A stretch of DNA of 64,000 nt, taken from contig OY997652.1 in assembly GCA_963921795.1 (NCBI GenBank), positions 17,362,440-17,426,439 on the forward strand, in the 5' to 3' direction. A program made the position numbers and the translations under genes. This document shows positions 38,668 through 49,386 of this stretch, piece after piece. The stretch is from Nannobrachium achirus (taxonomy: Eukaryota; Chordata; Actinopteri; Myctophiformes; Myctophidae). How positions within the stretch are numbered: position 1 is the stretch's first letter; each line of letters starts with the position of its first letter. Below the pieces are notes generated by a model. The model was given only the letters and a program-made list of their open reading frames with translations. It was not told where the DNA came from and ran no database searches.

Positions 38668-38727
38668 GTTTGATGTGCATTAAGTCCATGAACCCCCGTT
38701 TTAAAAATATATAGATTCTATCTACAC

Positions 38728-39026
38728 CAGGGGTCTTCAACGTTTTCAGGCTAAGGACCCCTTAGTTAAGAGAGTGATGAAGCAGGGACCCCCACAACCT
38801 TTTCATAGATTCCATATAGTTTAATTGTTGACTGACAGCACAATCATCAGTGTAGTTTGGATTCATGTTAATGTGGGTTTTCAGATATTTAACCACTTGA
38901 ACCGTCAATACGGAATATGGACACTATAGGGTTTAAGTAGTTAATATAAAAAAAGGAGAAAACAGGTTTCTATCACTCAAAGATTTGGAGGACCCCTGTA
39001 GTAACTCTGGGTCCCGGACCCCCCTG
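38728..39026. mobile_element. hAT-5 MITE
   Basis: CAGGGGTCTTCAACGTTTTC and TCCCGGACCCCCCTG ends between perfect ATCTACAC duplications (38720-38727, 39027-39034). Confidence 0.92.
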
Positions 39027-39114
39027 ATCTACACTATGGCATCCTCAGTGTTAATCTAACTCTGAAATGCAGATCTATGCAGAGTAGAGCTAAAGGGTCC
39101 ATAACTTATCATAT

Positions 39115-39164
39115 TTTAACTGGGGGCCCATGGGGGTCCCCGGACACCACATGGAGAACCACTG
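39115..39164 (-). mobile_element. hAT-1 MITE terminal fragment
   Basis: GGGGGTCCCCGGACACC then GGAGAACCACTG. No partner end. Confidence 0.6.
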
Positions 39165-39754
39165 GCTTAAGACATTAGTATATCGTCCCTTTTTCCTACA
39201 TTACATTATTGGTCAAAACTCCACAGACCAGTCAGCATAACCATGCCAGCAGGTGTTGTTGCCATTATTCCCATAGTTCCCCCCCCCCACACACATATTA
39301 ATGTAACAGACAGTTTTTCACAGCATGCCATATTGACATGACATTACAGTTGCCTAGTAGCCTTGGGAATAGGCTACTCACACAGGTGTTACCAATGATA
39401 CATTATTAAGATTGCATTAGTGTAGCAGAGTATTTACAGCATGCATAACATCAGCACCTTGACTGTTTGCCCTGCATGGAACACAGCCTGAAATAGGCCT
39501 GTCATTGGTGCCACCTATTTTTGTGTACCCTAGTATTTCACAATGTCTGCTGTGGAAAAAGGTCCATTGTACAAGGATTGATTTATTGAGTGATTGAAAA
39601 TGTCAGACTAAAGCTTCTTGCATCATTTTATTTGACTTTAATTCCTAAATGAATGACTATAAACACTGACATATAACATACTGTAGGGTTTATGTAGGCC
39701 TATGTAGTCCACTATACTTGAATTCATAAAAGTTGTAGGGTGTATGCAGTAGAG
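39165..39754. other. no recognisable feature
   Basis: Unique-looking spacer. Confidence 0.4.
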
Positions 39755-39933
39755 CAGTGTTTCTCAAACTTTCAAATGTCAAGGTCTCCCCTTAACTCTG
39801 ACAGTGTACAAATGGAACCATTAGGGTTCATTTGGTTCCATTTGTACACTGTCAGAGTTACAGACTAGTATGGGTCAATTTAGACCCCCATAAATGAACC
39901 CAGAGTCCCTGGAATCCACTTTGAGAACCACTG
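39755..39933. mobile_element. hAT-1 MITE with intact type-2 hairpin
   Basis: CAGTGTTTCTCAAACTTTC and TTTGAGAACCACTG ends. Flanks CAGTAGAG and TAGTAGAG (7/8). Hairpin AGTGTACAAATGGAACCA with its mirror at 39802-39861. Confidence 0.88.
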
Positions 39934-40678
39934 TAGTAGAGCAACACATTTGCTGTTCCTGATTTATTCTAACACCATTACCGGTATTTGATGAATATTA
40001 GATTCAAGGCTCTGATCACAGAGCCATGTAGATATACAGTAGCCTACAAACTGTACGCATGACATACGTTTCTTTATGTTTAACTCTTTTATTTAATTTC
40101 AGAAGAAAAATGTGTTCTTTCCCCCCATGAAAAAAATAACAACTATACATTGCACGGAACGTAAACGGTATGCGTATATGTTTTTAAACAAAACTGAAAA
40201 CAGTAGAAACGAATATTGACAGCCGAGCTCAGATTGTCTTTGTGTAGGCTATATGTTATGTCAGGGTAAATGTATGGAAATTCAGGAAAAAAAGAAAAAG
40301 AAACATGTAACAGAAATCATTTAAAAAGCAAAACATGAAAATGTATCTTTTGTCTCTTGATCCATATCTAATTTTGTGGTAATGTCATGTGGAAACCAAT
40401 TTGAGCCATTTATATATTATAAAACAAACTCGATCAACAGAATAGCACTTCTCATTCACCCCTATCAGTGTGGCAAACTAACCTAGAATGTGCAAAAATG
40501 AGAGCAGAAAATCAGAGAGCCCAAATCAGAGAGCCCAAACACCTCCTGCCCCAAATAAATAGCCCAGGATAAATAGAAACCTAACAGACCCGAGAGACAG
40601 TGCTCAGAAAGGGACATACCTTCAGACATACTTCCAATATATTCATTGATATAATTACTGTACTTTGATGACGTAAGC
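39934..40678. other. no recognisable feature apart from possible poly(A) signal
   Basis: AT-rich; may be distal 3' UTR or intergenic. Confidence 0.35.
40088..40093 (-). promoter_or_regulatory. possible poly(A) signal for pdlim5
   Basis: TTTATT on the plus strand is AATAAA on the transcript strand, 1.34 kb past the stop. An ATTAAA at 41114-41119 (about 320 bp past the stop) is a rival. Neither is proved. Confidence 0.25.
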
Positions 40679-40820
40679 CAGTGGTACGCAAACTCTTTCA
40701 TTTCAAGGACCCCAATAACACAGAATGTACAAAAGGGTCCACTGGTTACATTGGTTGAATACAACCCCCTCATGGTCATGGAACACTGAGGGTCCCTGGA
40801 CGCCACTTTGAGAACCACAG
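40679..40820. mobile_element. hAT-1 MITE in the pdlim5 3' flank
   Basis: CAGTGGTACGCAAACTC and TTTGAGAACCACAG ends; flanks ACGTAAGC and ACGTAACC (7/8). Confidence 0.82.
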
Positions 40821-41435
40821 ACGTAACCAATACTCCGGTGACATTAAGGCAAACGGTGAATTCAAACTATACCAAGATGACTAAATAATATAGAGTTACT
40901 GAATGAAGAACCCATAACCCAACGTCTAAATAAACAGTCCAGGGTTCCATTTGCTGCCTCTGCTTTTGATATCCTCCTCTGGTCATTAATTCTTACTGCC
41001 AGTGGGGATATGCTTTATGCCTGCTTCTGGTCAGACTGACTAAATACACACATTTCCTCTTGAGAAATGAAGACTGTCTGATATTTATGTTTGATGAAGT
41101 CACAATTTAAGTATTTAATACAAAAAGTAGGTCAACCACATAATTAGCCCTGGTAAATTTGACAATATTTGTCACAAATTGTCAAGATTTTCCAAAATCT
41201 TTAAAAAAATAAAATGTCTATAGAATTTCACAAATGATGGCTTTTTTTTTGCTATACGTCAGGGCAAAAGTGGTTGATAAAACATCTCCCTTTTTTTAAC
41301 TAATCTAACCCTGGAAGACACAGTGAATTAAACCAGAACAGTTTCCTTTATGATAAAATGACAAAAGAATATAAACAACTGACGGACATATTGTTGTGAC
41401 TCTTGCCCTTGGACAATCTTAGTGCTGAGGGCAGG
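40821..41435 (-). other. probable pdlim5 3' UTR / downstream flank
   Basis: AT-rich sequence directly after the stop codon in transcript order; the 3' end is not fixed. Confidence 0.45.
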
Positions 41436-41525
41436 TTAGATTTTGACAGTGTTGGCGTGTTTCTTGCACAGAGGCTTGTCCTTCTTAGAGAAGAATGCTT
41501 GGCCTTCCAGACTGGTGCTGCACAC
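41436..41525 (-). CDS. pdlim5: pdlim5 terminal coding exon, end of LIM3
   Basis: The exon reads VCSTSLEGQAFFSKKDKPLC then KKHANTVKI and a TAA stop at 41436-41438. It supplies the last zinc ligands of LIM3 (VC, then the LCKKH pair). The acceptor is ctgtag at 41526-41531, phase 0, joining the TTTGTGTGTGCG end of the previous exon. Family C-termini are normally KKHAHSVNF or KKHAHTINL, so ANTVKI is slightly divergent. SFF/AFF after LEGQ is PDLIM5-like. A 545-bp hAT-type MITE starts 49 bp upstream of this acceptor, inside the last intron. The 3' UTR should run leftwards from 41435. Confidence 0.95.
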   Translation of the reverse strand: MCSTSLEGQAFFSKKDKPLCKKHANTVKI

Positions 41526-41573
41526 CTACAGAATGGGGAGAAAAAACATGCTTTGAGACACATACGTATATTG

Positions 41574-42118
41574 CAGGGGTTCCCAAACTTTTTTGTCTCA
41601 GGGCACCCCATGAATATTTGTTTAATCCGAGGCACCCCTACATTATAATTTTCACTCCCAGCACCTTATATTTATAGCATATCGTCGTTGTCGGGTGGAA
41701 ACCTTGTATGAAAATGTACTAAGTGAAAACAGCAGATCTACAAGCACACAACGCCTCGCATCGCGAGGCGTTGTGTGCTTGTAGATCGGCTGTTTTCACT
41801 AGTTTTGTGGGACAGTCTTGTATGATGAAGCAGGACTTTACTCTACCAAAAAACGTACACATTTGAAACTTGGAGATACGAGGTTTCTGCCCGACACTGG
41901 CGATATTTTAGTGATTATGTTGCGAGGAAAACATCGAGATGATAGACATTTTGGTTAGAACTGACTGGAAATAACTTTGTACTTCAAGTTTAAAATTATA
42001 CTAAATAATTTTTCACATGTCCAAATAAATTCCAAATATTATCAAATGATCTCGCGGCACCCCTGGACTGCCGTCACGGCACCCCAGGGTGCCCCGTCAC
42101 CCACTTTGAAAACCCCTG
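41574..42118 (-). mobile_element. hAT-3 MITE carrying family D, in last pdlim5 intron
   Basis: CAGGGGTTCCCAAACTTTTT and TTTGAAAACCCCTG ends between perfect GTATATTG duplications (41566-41573, 42119-42126). It is the reverse orientation of 18875-19413. Inner family D 41679-41906; core hairpin 41724-41806. Confidence 0.95.
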
Positions 42119-42401
42119 GTATATTGCACAGGTATTCGGGGGCATGGCCAAATTCACCATCGTCTTGGAGGTGCAAACAACACAGCAGGAGTCATCGACA
42201 TGTCCGTACACGGCCACATTTGTAACGTGGCAAAGACTTGGCCCTGTCCACGGCAAATGTGTAATTTTTAGTTTTACACAATTACAATGCTCTTATTTTT
42301 ATCATAAGACCCAATTACTGAATGTCAAGTCTTTCTTTCAGAATTTGTATGACAATAATTTACTACGACACGATGGCACCTTATGAGTCCGCTACTAATA
42401 C

Positions 42402-42515
42402 AAGTGGTTTTCAAATGTTTTATTTTTACAAGGACCACCATAACTCTGATAGTGTACAAATGTCACTCAATCCATTTGGTTCCATTTGTACACTCTCGGA
42501 GTTACAGACCTGTTA
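42402..42515. mobile_element. partial hAT-1 MITE with type-2 hairpin
   Basis: AGTGGTTTTCAAATG left end; AGTGTACAAATG and TTGGTTCCATTTGTACACTC arms. It abuts a TTAAAGGAGTAGTTCACCC motif at 42514, typical of TTAA-type fish elements. Confidence 0.65.
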
Positions 42516-42738
42516 AAGGAGTAGTTCACCCCCAAAACGATTTTTTTCTCTATTGATTACTCACGCTGCTATGGAGACTGCATTAAGAGTGTCTAATAAA
42601 TGCCTAAATTCAATTGTAACTGTAAATTGTTATCATTGGCACCAAAACGTAGCCTCGTAAACCAGACTCCTCCTGCCAGAAGATGGGAGGAGTCAGTTTA
42701 CTAGGCTAACCAAAACTGGCTTTAGGGTTTGTACCTAC

Positions 42739-42854
42739 CGCACACACAAAGCAGGTGTCATGCCAGGTGAATCCCAGAGCCTCCAAGAACTTATCTCCTG
42801 CCTCGATGGGGAAATCACAGCCATGGCAACTGGTACCAAACAGCATGTAGTAGT
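42739..42854 (-). CDS. pdlim5: pdlim5 exon, LIM2 end and most of LIM3
   Basis: This 116-bp exon completes a split Asp codon, then reads [20 protein letters not shown] followed by [18 protein letters not shown]. It carries the CxxC (CHGC) and the H-x2-C-x2-C set (WHDTCFVC) of LIM3. The acceptor is tctctgcag just above 42854 and the donor is gtaggt at 42733-42738. All LIM3 zinc ligands are intact. LIM domains of this family are protein-protein interaction modules, and LIM3 with LIM1 and LIM2 forms the C-terminal tandem. Confidence 0.97.
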
Positions 42855-43212
42855 CTGCAGAGAAGATGTTCTTTAGCATTCACTGTGGCTTTTCTTTATA
42901 AAGTGAAATCCTCAGTGTTACTTTATCCATGTCTAACAGTACAAACAACCCCTGTACACTACAGTGCAATAGTGTACAGTATAACTAAGCTACTCTCAGT
43001 TAATTTGGTGTAAAGCTCAAGGAAGGTATAATTTCTTGTAAAAGACATTGCAATATCTACTTTTTTCCACTGTATGTGTATTCTAATCTAGTCTGCTGTC
43101 TGACGAGTGCCTAACACCAGTTTGATTCCTGCGTGTTTTTTCGGAATGCATTAAAAACGGACCAATCAAAAATTGCATCAGACTCTTTGCGCAAGGCCTG
43201 TTGGTCTCGTAC

Positions 43213-43333
43213 CTCTTTCACAGTATGGCTGTCCATCTTCCATATGAAATGTATTACTTCTGATTGGTTGCTGGCAGGAGGCACATACAAAACAGTACAC
43301 GTGCCAGGTCTGTTTCAGGGCGTTCATCACCTC
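43213..43333 (-). CDS. pdlim5: pdlim5 exon, core of LIM2
   Basis: The exon reads [20 protein letters not shown] then [20 protein letters not shown] plus the first base of Asp. It has the LIM2 H-x2-C-x2-C-x2-C cluster and the final C-x2-D ligand pair, the Asp being completed by the next exon. The acceptor is ttatgcag at 43334 and above; the donor is gtacga at 43207-43212. Length (121 bp) and phases (0 in, 1 out) fit the exon structure expected for the Enigma family. Residues are close to PDLIM5 ([17 protein letters not shown] in human, from memory). Confidence 0.97.
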
Positions 43334-43509
43334 CTGCATAAATAATAGAAATACATAAACAGTGAAATCATAACATATTAAATCTTAATGAAAACTCCAT
43401 ACTGCATGTGGCTGAAATAAACACTGATTTATGTAGTAATGTATAGTTTTCAAGTCACGTCTTTTGTTGTTACAAAAATAATAATATTCCAGATGAGGTG
43501 AAAGGTAGA

Positions 43510-43641
<132 letters not shown>

Positions 43642-43657
43642 TGTGTTCTTCACTCAC

Positions 43658-43838
43658 CCCTAGGATCTTCTGCTGACAGCGGTTGCAGGTGGGAGCTAGA
43701 AACTCCTCATAGCAGTGTGCACAGTACACCTGACCCCTCTCCTCTACAAAGCCACATTCTACCAGGGAAGCATGGCAGTGGGCACAGTTGAATTCCTCTG
43801 GGTGCCACGACATGCCCATCGCCACCAGGAAGGGGCCC
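43658..43838 (-). CDS. pdlim5: pdlim5 exon, LIM1 and start of LIM2
   Basis: The exon completes an Arg codon and reads GPFLVAMGMSWHPEEFNCAH then CHASLVECGFVEERGQVYCA and HCYEEFLAPTCNRCQQKILG. It holds most of LIM1 and the first CxxC of LIM2 (CNRC). The WHPEEFNC spacing is typical of LIM1 in PDLIM5/LDB3/PDLIM7 and is not a defect. The acceptor is ctttgtag above 43838 and the donor is gtgagt at 43652-43657. A tetranucleotide tract of about 130 bp begins 16 bp into the following intron. Upstream phase 2 matches the ATCAG end of exon 45477-45657. Confidence 0.97.
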
Positions 43839-43908
43839 CTACAAAGAACAAGCAGGGGACAGAGCACAGAGACACCAAATGATTGGTACAGCTTTCTATA
43901 ATCCTATT

Positions 43909-43950
43909 AGATAGATACCTTTATTATCCCAAGGGGGAAATTCAGTCCTT
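43909..43950 (-). mobile_element. 3'-end fragment of a dispersed fish retroposon
   Basis: ATTAGATAGATACCTTTATT then ATCCC-AAGGGGGAAATTCA is a motif I recall at 3' ends of teleost LINE/SINE copies. Class uncertain. Confidence 0.45.
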
Positions 43951-43984
43951 AAATAAAATAGACCTTATTGTAAATAGGTCTATT

Positions 43985-44720
43985 TTATTTTATTTTAAAA
44001 ATAAATTAATGAATTTTAACCAATCTGCATGGTAGAGTGTGAAGTAAGCAATTTACCCCGAGTGAGAGGACATTATGCTCTGATAATGTCCTGTGTGAGG
44101 GGGTGATCGGACGAGGCGAAGCCGAGTCCGATAACACCCTCACACAGGACATTATCAGAGCATAATGTCCGACCCCGAGTGGTAAATAGCTTTTCTACCA
44201 CTTTTTTCCGTATACATGAAAGAAGACACATAGTTGTAACTTGCAAGGATATTAAGTTACAATCATTATTGCCTATAAAACTTCCGCGACGACAGCAAAT
44301 AGTTCCACAAACAACATCTTCTACTCACCACCAGATGACGCCAACTCCATGCAGAGAAAGATGTCTAGCATACAGCTAAGCTAACGTCAGTTAGAAGGAC
44401 CGTTCCGGCCGTAAATAGAGGCTGTTCGCTTCCAGAAAGGCATAGGTTCAGAGAAAAGGGGCTTTAAAGTTGGCGGATTGCATTGGATCCAAATAAATCG
44501 GCGACGTCGTACGCACGTTAGTAAACATAGGACCGCTACGACCGTCATATGTTGGTTGGGGGAAAGGTGTTCCGACTACCTCCTGAAGTCCCCGGATGTA
44601 CACTGAGGCGCATTGATCTCGTCCTCACACAACTGCGGCGGTTGTTCTGCCATAACCTCCGGAATTTAGCCAATCAGAATCCAGTATTTCAACATGTGAC
44701 TAGAAAAAGTGGTAGAATAC
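43985..44720. mobile_element. MITE-like element around a perfect hairpin
   Basis: 44068-44170 is a near-perfect hairpin (arms about 50 bp, loop GAA, GGACATTATGCTCTGATAAT outside). CTACCACTTTTTTCC (44194) and AGAAAAAGTGGTAGAA (44701) are outer inverted repeats. Confidence 0.65.
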
Positions 44721-45159
44721 AATATAACTATCACCTCTGCAGTGTTTGGATGTGATCTGTCAACTCTTCTACTGAGAAATGTAGGCCATTGTGTTGGTAG
44801 AACAACTAGTACTGCCTAGAGTAGTACTGACTGAAGCTCGTAAGCACACATTTCCCCTGATCAAGTGGTAACTTCTTATTGGCACATTTAGTCTCTCATG
44901 CAGGATATCCGGACATGATAGTTGTGGATTGTAGCTTCAATTTATATTTTATCTACTGTCCTAACAATGTCAAATGTGGGGGGGGAAATAAATAAATATT
45001 AGCTCAGTATATTATGCACTGAATTCCTGCACTTCCACCGGAAAGTTTTCCTTTCAACTTTCAAATGTCTCAAATAACTCGATATCGTGATAAATGGACA
45101 CTGATGCCTAATTTATCTTGTGTCCCATGCTGAAAATAGCTTGTCGTACGACTATATAT
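44721..45159. other. intron sequence, no feature
   Basis: A short core/E-like scrap (GAAAATAGCTTGTCGTACGA) lies at 45132. Confidence 0.4.
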
Positions 45160-45440
45160 AAATGGTAAATGGTAAATGGTGCATTTATATAGCGCTTTTA
45201 TCCAAGGCTTGGATAATAGATTGTGCATTACATTCACCCATTCACACACACACATTCATACACCGGTGGCGGAGGAAACCAATGCAAGGCACCAACCTGC
45301 TCACCGGGAGCAACTAGGGGTTCAGAGTCTTGCTCAAGGACTCTTCGACATTAACTCAGGGGGAGCCCGGATTCGAACTGGGAACCCTTCGTGCTCTAAT
45401 AACGGTTTCTCTACCTCTGAGCTATGCCCCCCCCCCCCCC
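45160..45440 (-). mobile_element. tRNA-derived SINE
   Basis: On the minus strand a G-run is followed by CATAGCTCAGAGGTAGAG (A box, 45409-45424) and GTTCGAATCC (B box, 45369-45378). The body has the CATTCACCC/GAATGTGTGTG region and it ends in repeated AAATGGT units (plus strand). This is the common teleost tRNA-head SINE layout. It lies 37 bp from the exon 45477-45657 donor. Confidence 0.85.
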
Positions 45441-45476
45441 ATATATATACACGTCAGGCTTGATGCTGTTGTTTAC

Positions 45477-45657
45477 CTGATGATATTGTTGCATTTGCTA
45501 CACATGGGGGTCCGTGTGCCAGCAGGGATGTGCTCAGCCATCTTCACCAGTGAGTCCAGGTCCTGTGGGTGTGGCTGTGGGATGGGACGGTCTGGGCCTT
45601 TGGGGACTGTGTTGGTAATGTTGCCGAATGAAGGAGCCGGCCCTCCCTTAGGAAAAC
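45477..45657 (-). CDS. pdlim5: pdlim5 exon, linker and first CxxC of LIM1
   Basis: The exon reads FPKGGPAPSFGNITNTVPKG, then a Pro-rich run, then DLDSLVKMAEHIPAGTRTPM and CSKCNNII plus AG of an Arg codon. The EHIPAG-RTPMC block directly before LIM1 is the best family signature here and points to PDLIM5 (LDB3 has EHFPVSARTPLC). CSKC gives the first two LIM1 zinc ligands. The acceptor is attttag above 45657 and the donor is gtaaac at 45471-45476. It is phase 1 in (G from the previous exon plus GT gives Gly) and phase 2 out. Confidence 0.92.
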
Positions 45658-45814
45658 CTAAAATATGAAGATGAAAGCGTTGGTATTTAAATACTGTAAA
45701 ACAAACAGCTGAGTTACTTGCTCAGCATTTTAGCTGTATCTGAGACATCAAGTGTATCGCATCTTTGCAAAATATAAAACACAAACGAGGCATAGCAACA
45801 ATAAATAATATATT

Positions 45815-46000
45815 ACAATGATGATATTATTATTAATACTGTTATAACAATTTCTGCATTTTGCAGATACTCTTATCCAAAGCGAGTTACAAGTGTAAGA
45901 AGGCATGAACCCTAGTCAACAAACAACATAATGCAAAGAAAACAATTTAGTGCTACAAACTAACTAGGTTACCAGGTAAACATCAAACACAGCGTCAGTC
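45815..46000. mobile_element. dispersed fish repeat fragment
   Basis: CATTTTGCAGATACTCTTAT then CCAAAGCGAGTTACAAGTGT is a widespread teleost motif; a second piece is at 55088-55125. Confidence 0.5.
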
Positions 46001-46127
46001 TACAAACTAGCATTTGTGGACAAGCAGAGAGTATGTCCATCTAATTAGCATAGCGTATGTGAACAAGAAACCAACATGTATCTGAATAGTACTGTATAAC
46101 TAGCATCTATCAACATGTCATAGTCAA

Positions 46128-46374
46128 GTAGGTCGGGAGTGGCTTATTGTCGGTATCAGCCGGTAACACGCGAGAGTCTGTCCCCGTTACAATGCGCTAG
46201 ACCCCTGGGAGATGGACTGCTGAGGTGGAGCGCCACACCTACCATCAGCTCCCAGTACTTGCCGCACAACTTGCCAAGCCGTGCTACTCATACGCTGAGT
46301 TGGCGGTGCCCGGAATCGAACCCATGACCTTGCGGTACAAAGGCGAGAGCTCTACCGACTGAGCTACCCGGGAT
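46128..46374 (-). mobile_element. SINE with tRNA-Lys-like head
   Basis: Minus strand: CCCGGGTAGCTCAGTCGGTA then GAGC (A box 46349-46366) and GGTTCGATTCC (B box 46312-46322). The acceptor stem does not pair, so it is not a functional tRNA. The rest (to 46128) is an unrelated body. Confidence 0.72.
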
Positions 46375-47089
46375 CACTAGTGACTTTGCATTCCCCTACA
46401 AAAACAGGTGTGCGCAGTATACAGGTGTCAAATATTCCTCTCTCTATCGTCCATGTGTGAAGCATGGGACAGACAGCTGGGCACATCCACCCCGCAGCAG
46501 CCAAACAATGGATCAATGTTTCACAGGAGGGGAAAAGACTTTCCCAGAGACAGAAAAGACACCTGGAAAAATAATCCCTCTCCTCTCCTCTCCTTTCCTC
46601 TCCTCTACTCCCCTCATAAAAAGAGAAAAAAATACTTCCAAGAGGGAGGTCAAAATGTTAGCGTCCATCGGGGGGACAGCAGGGGGGCAAAGGGAAGAAG
46701 GACAGAGACAGTATTGAGACAGAGCACCATCCTCAAGGGCCAGAGGGTCAGCAGTCAAGTGCACCCCCCCCCCCCTTCCCCTATTTCCTCATAACCAAGA
46801 GCAAACTCACTGAATAAACATAACCAGGCACTGACGGGGAGGTGAGAAGAGAAGGAGAGTGACAGAGGGGCAGAGACGAACAACTGCTTACAGAGAAACT
46901 CTGGCCTCATAATATAGAGCAGTGATTCAGACACAACGTTAAAGTGATGAAATGGGCCATTCGGCATAATAGTACACAACATTTATGTTTGGTGCTGTAG
47001 GATATTTTTATGCCAATACTTCTACACTATTATATTTCTACATTGTGGTATTGCTACTTAAAAAACAAATCGGATTACTTCTTCCTATT
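46375..47089. other. intron; CT-rich patch and C-run at 46764-46776
   Basis: No exon with both splice signals. Confidence 0.4.
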
Positions 47090-47462
47090 GGTGTAACAGT
47101 TCATTTAACAAAAAGATTTAATCAATTCAATTTCGATAATTGATTATTTTACCAAAGTTAAACGATAAAAAATAGATCCCTATTTTGGGGCGAGTAATAG
47201 GCTATGTAATATGCTACTTTAAAAACGTTCAAAAACTAGTAAAAGTTACAAGCTCACAACGCATGGTGATGAGACACATTTTGAGCTTGTAGATCTGCTA
47301 TTTTCACAATTTTTTAACTACTACAATGTGACAAACTATATAATAGGGCTTACTGATTCGTTGCAATGCAATACATTTTAAAAACCTGCTCCTCAACTAT
47401 TCGATTAATCGAAAAGGTAATCAATAGAATGATCCCTAAGGAAATAATGGATAGTTGCAGGC
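47090..47462. mobile_element. family G MITE with core hairpin
   Basis: TGGTGTAACAGTTCATTTAA left, GGATAGTTGCAGG right, with ATTCGATTAATCGAA and a core hairpin at 47231-47318. Matches 61966-62243. Confidence 0.72.
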
Positions 47463-47689
47463 CTTCTTCTTCCACCACTAGATGGAAGCGATGTGGAGCG
47501 TAGATAAGGAGACGGGAGGAATGGCCAGGCTGTGCACTGCAGGACGTGTGACTGACAGGCTGCAGGTACAGGCTGGAGATCTGTATCCACTTTCTAATTG
47601 AATCTCAGCCCGTCTGCTTCCAGTCAACCCCTCTCTGCCTGCCTGGTCTGGGAACACCGCTCAGTTTAGCTCACAGATCAGTCAGTTCT

Positions 47690-48300
47690 CAGTGGCGGAA
47701 AAAGTACTCAAATATTTTACTTAAAGGAATTAAATGTAACTTTAAGACTATTAAACAATGTATATGTATATACATTTTTAGCAGTCATTTCCCTTCATCA
47801 GTAACTATATTATTGTGCTGGGGTGTTTCCTTGCAGAAAGACACATCCCCTGGCTGTATTTCTGTTCTGTTCCACTCTTTATGTTGACATTAAATGTCAA
47901 CAGAAACAGTGGAGGGACGTTTTTGCCAGGGGGAGCTCAGCCAGAGCTCTTAATTTCTCTCTTTGAACTTCAAAGGGGTTGTGCACTAAGGTAATTGATT
48001 GGGCCATAAAAGTGTCAAGTCCTTGTTAGTGATCTCTTTAGTCAATGAAAGCATCAAAGACAACTACCTATTTGATGCCTGTCATAGAGGGGAGGGGGAG
48101 GGGGAAATGTTTTTGTGTACACATAAGCTTGCATATTTTTCCTTTAAGTGAAAGTATCAATACTGCAATATAGAAATACTCTGTTACAAATAAAAGTCCA
48201 GAATTCTAAATGTACATATGAAAGTGTTCATCCAAATGTACTTCCGATCTACAAGCTTGTATTTTCAAATAGCCTAGGTATAAAATAGGGCTAAAGTGGT
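47690..48300. mobile_element. hAT-4 MITE interrupted by a TTAA element
   Basis: CAGTGGCGGAAAAAGTACTC at the left. The hAT sequence ACTTAA|GTGAAAGTATCAATAC is split by 47721-48147. A core fragment GATCTACAAGCTTGTATTTT lies at 48247. The right end is lost. Confidence 0.75.
47721..48147. mobile_element. TTAA-target MITE nested in hAT-4
   Basis: TTAAAGGAATTAAATG and ATATTTTTCCTTTAA ends. Removing it and one TTAA restores the expected hAT-4 order. Confidence 0.82.
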
Positions 48301-49386
48301 TCATCTGTTTTATAATATTATAATTTATTATAATTTTGATACTTTTGTGTGACGCTGTGTTATGATCAACAACAAAATGTTAAAATATTGTGATACTGTT
48401 CCTGCCCAACAGCAAGGATATTCCGATACAAGCTTTCTGGCCAACCGCGGTGATGTTGATGTTTTATGGAATAGACAGGAACTGAGAGAGGAGGCATGGG
48501 GATGATGGGATGAGTCATCTTTACAGCAGTCTTATCTGTTATACGATAAACATCTGGGGGAAGTACTCCGGTCTGTCACCAACGCTGCTGTCTCTCTGCT
48601 GCCGCTACACAGATGGCCCTGCTGCTCTCACACTGCATGAGGCACTGGACTTTCAACCACTTCAAACCTCTGGACTTTGACTGCGTTTCTTTGGGGGGAT
48701 TTTTGTTTTGTCCACACCAAATCTCTCCGTCAAAAATCTATATTGCGATGCATTATGGCGTTGTAGATCTGTTATTTTTTTTTACTAATGTTCCCCCCAG
48801 AATATGGATGCTGGGGTTCAAGTGGTTAACCAAATCAACCCTGGCAGCCCTATTTTGGTCAAATATTTCAGAAATTGTCAACATGAAAATCTAAATCAAA
48901 ATCTTTTTTTTCTGTTTTTGTTGAGAGATCAGTCTGTCTTTGTCTTTCTGTTATATATATTTAAAAATGCCAAGAAATACTAGAACTCAGATGCTCTGGT
49001 CATACAATTCCTGTACACATAAGAAGATACAGTATACATATAGGGTGTTTTTCCTAGCAATCGGTCACGTTCATACTGTACCTCTTAACAGAGGCCAAAT
49101 ATTATTAATGCACGCAAATACTTCCTGGCAAGATTTGGCTCCCTTCCACACGGTCAGTATGAGCAATGCGGTTGTTTACTTGAGCTCAAATGAGTGTTAA
49201 TCCGAAACATAAAGCATCTCACAGAGACCTGACTATGGTCTTTGCTGCTTTCACCCTATGCCTCCTTTCAGTGGTCATGACTTAAAAGCCTCCAGGGAGG
49301 TGGTGGGCAGGCAGGGGACCTCACTAGCCCCACACCCAAACCACTGCACAGAGAACATACTGGATCTGTTCATGTATGCACAGTAT
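48301..49386. other. intron; one core-hairpin scrap at 48762-48782
   Basis: GTTGTAGATCTGTTATTTTT is a single arm. Nothing else is recognised. Confidence 0.45.

Noticed and set aside
45400-45440. Second tRNA-like sequence
   Set aside because: Same reasoning: it is the head of a tRNA-derived SINE with an AAATGGT tail.
46305-46372. tRNA-like sequence
   Set aside because: A and B boxes are present, but the acceptor stem does not pair and a SINE body follows; not a functional tRNA gene.
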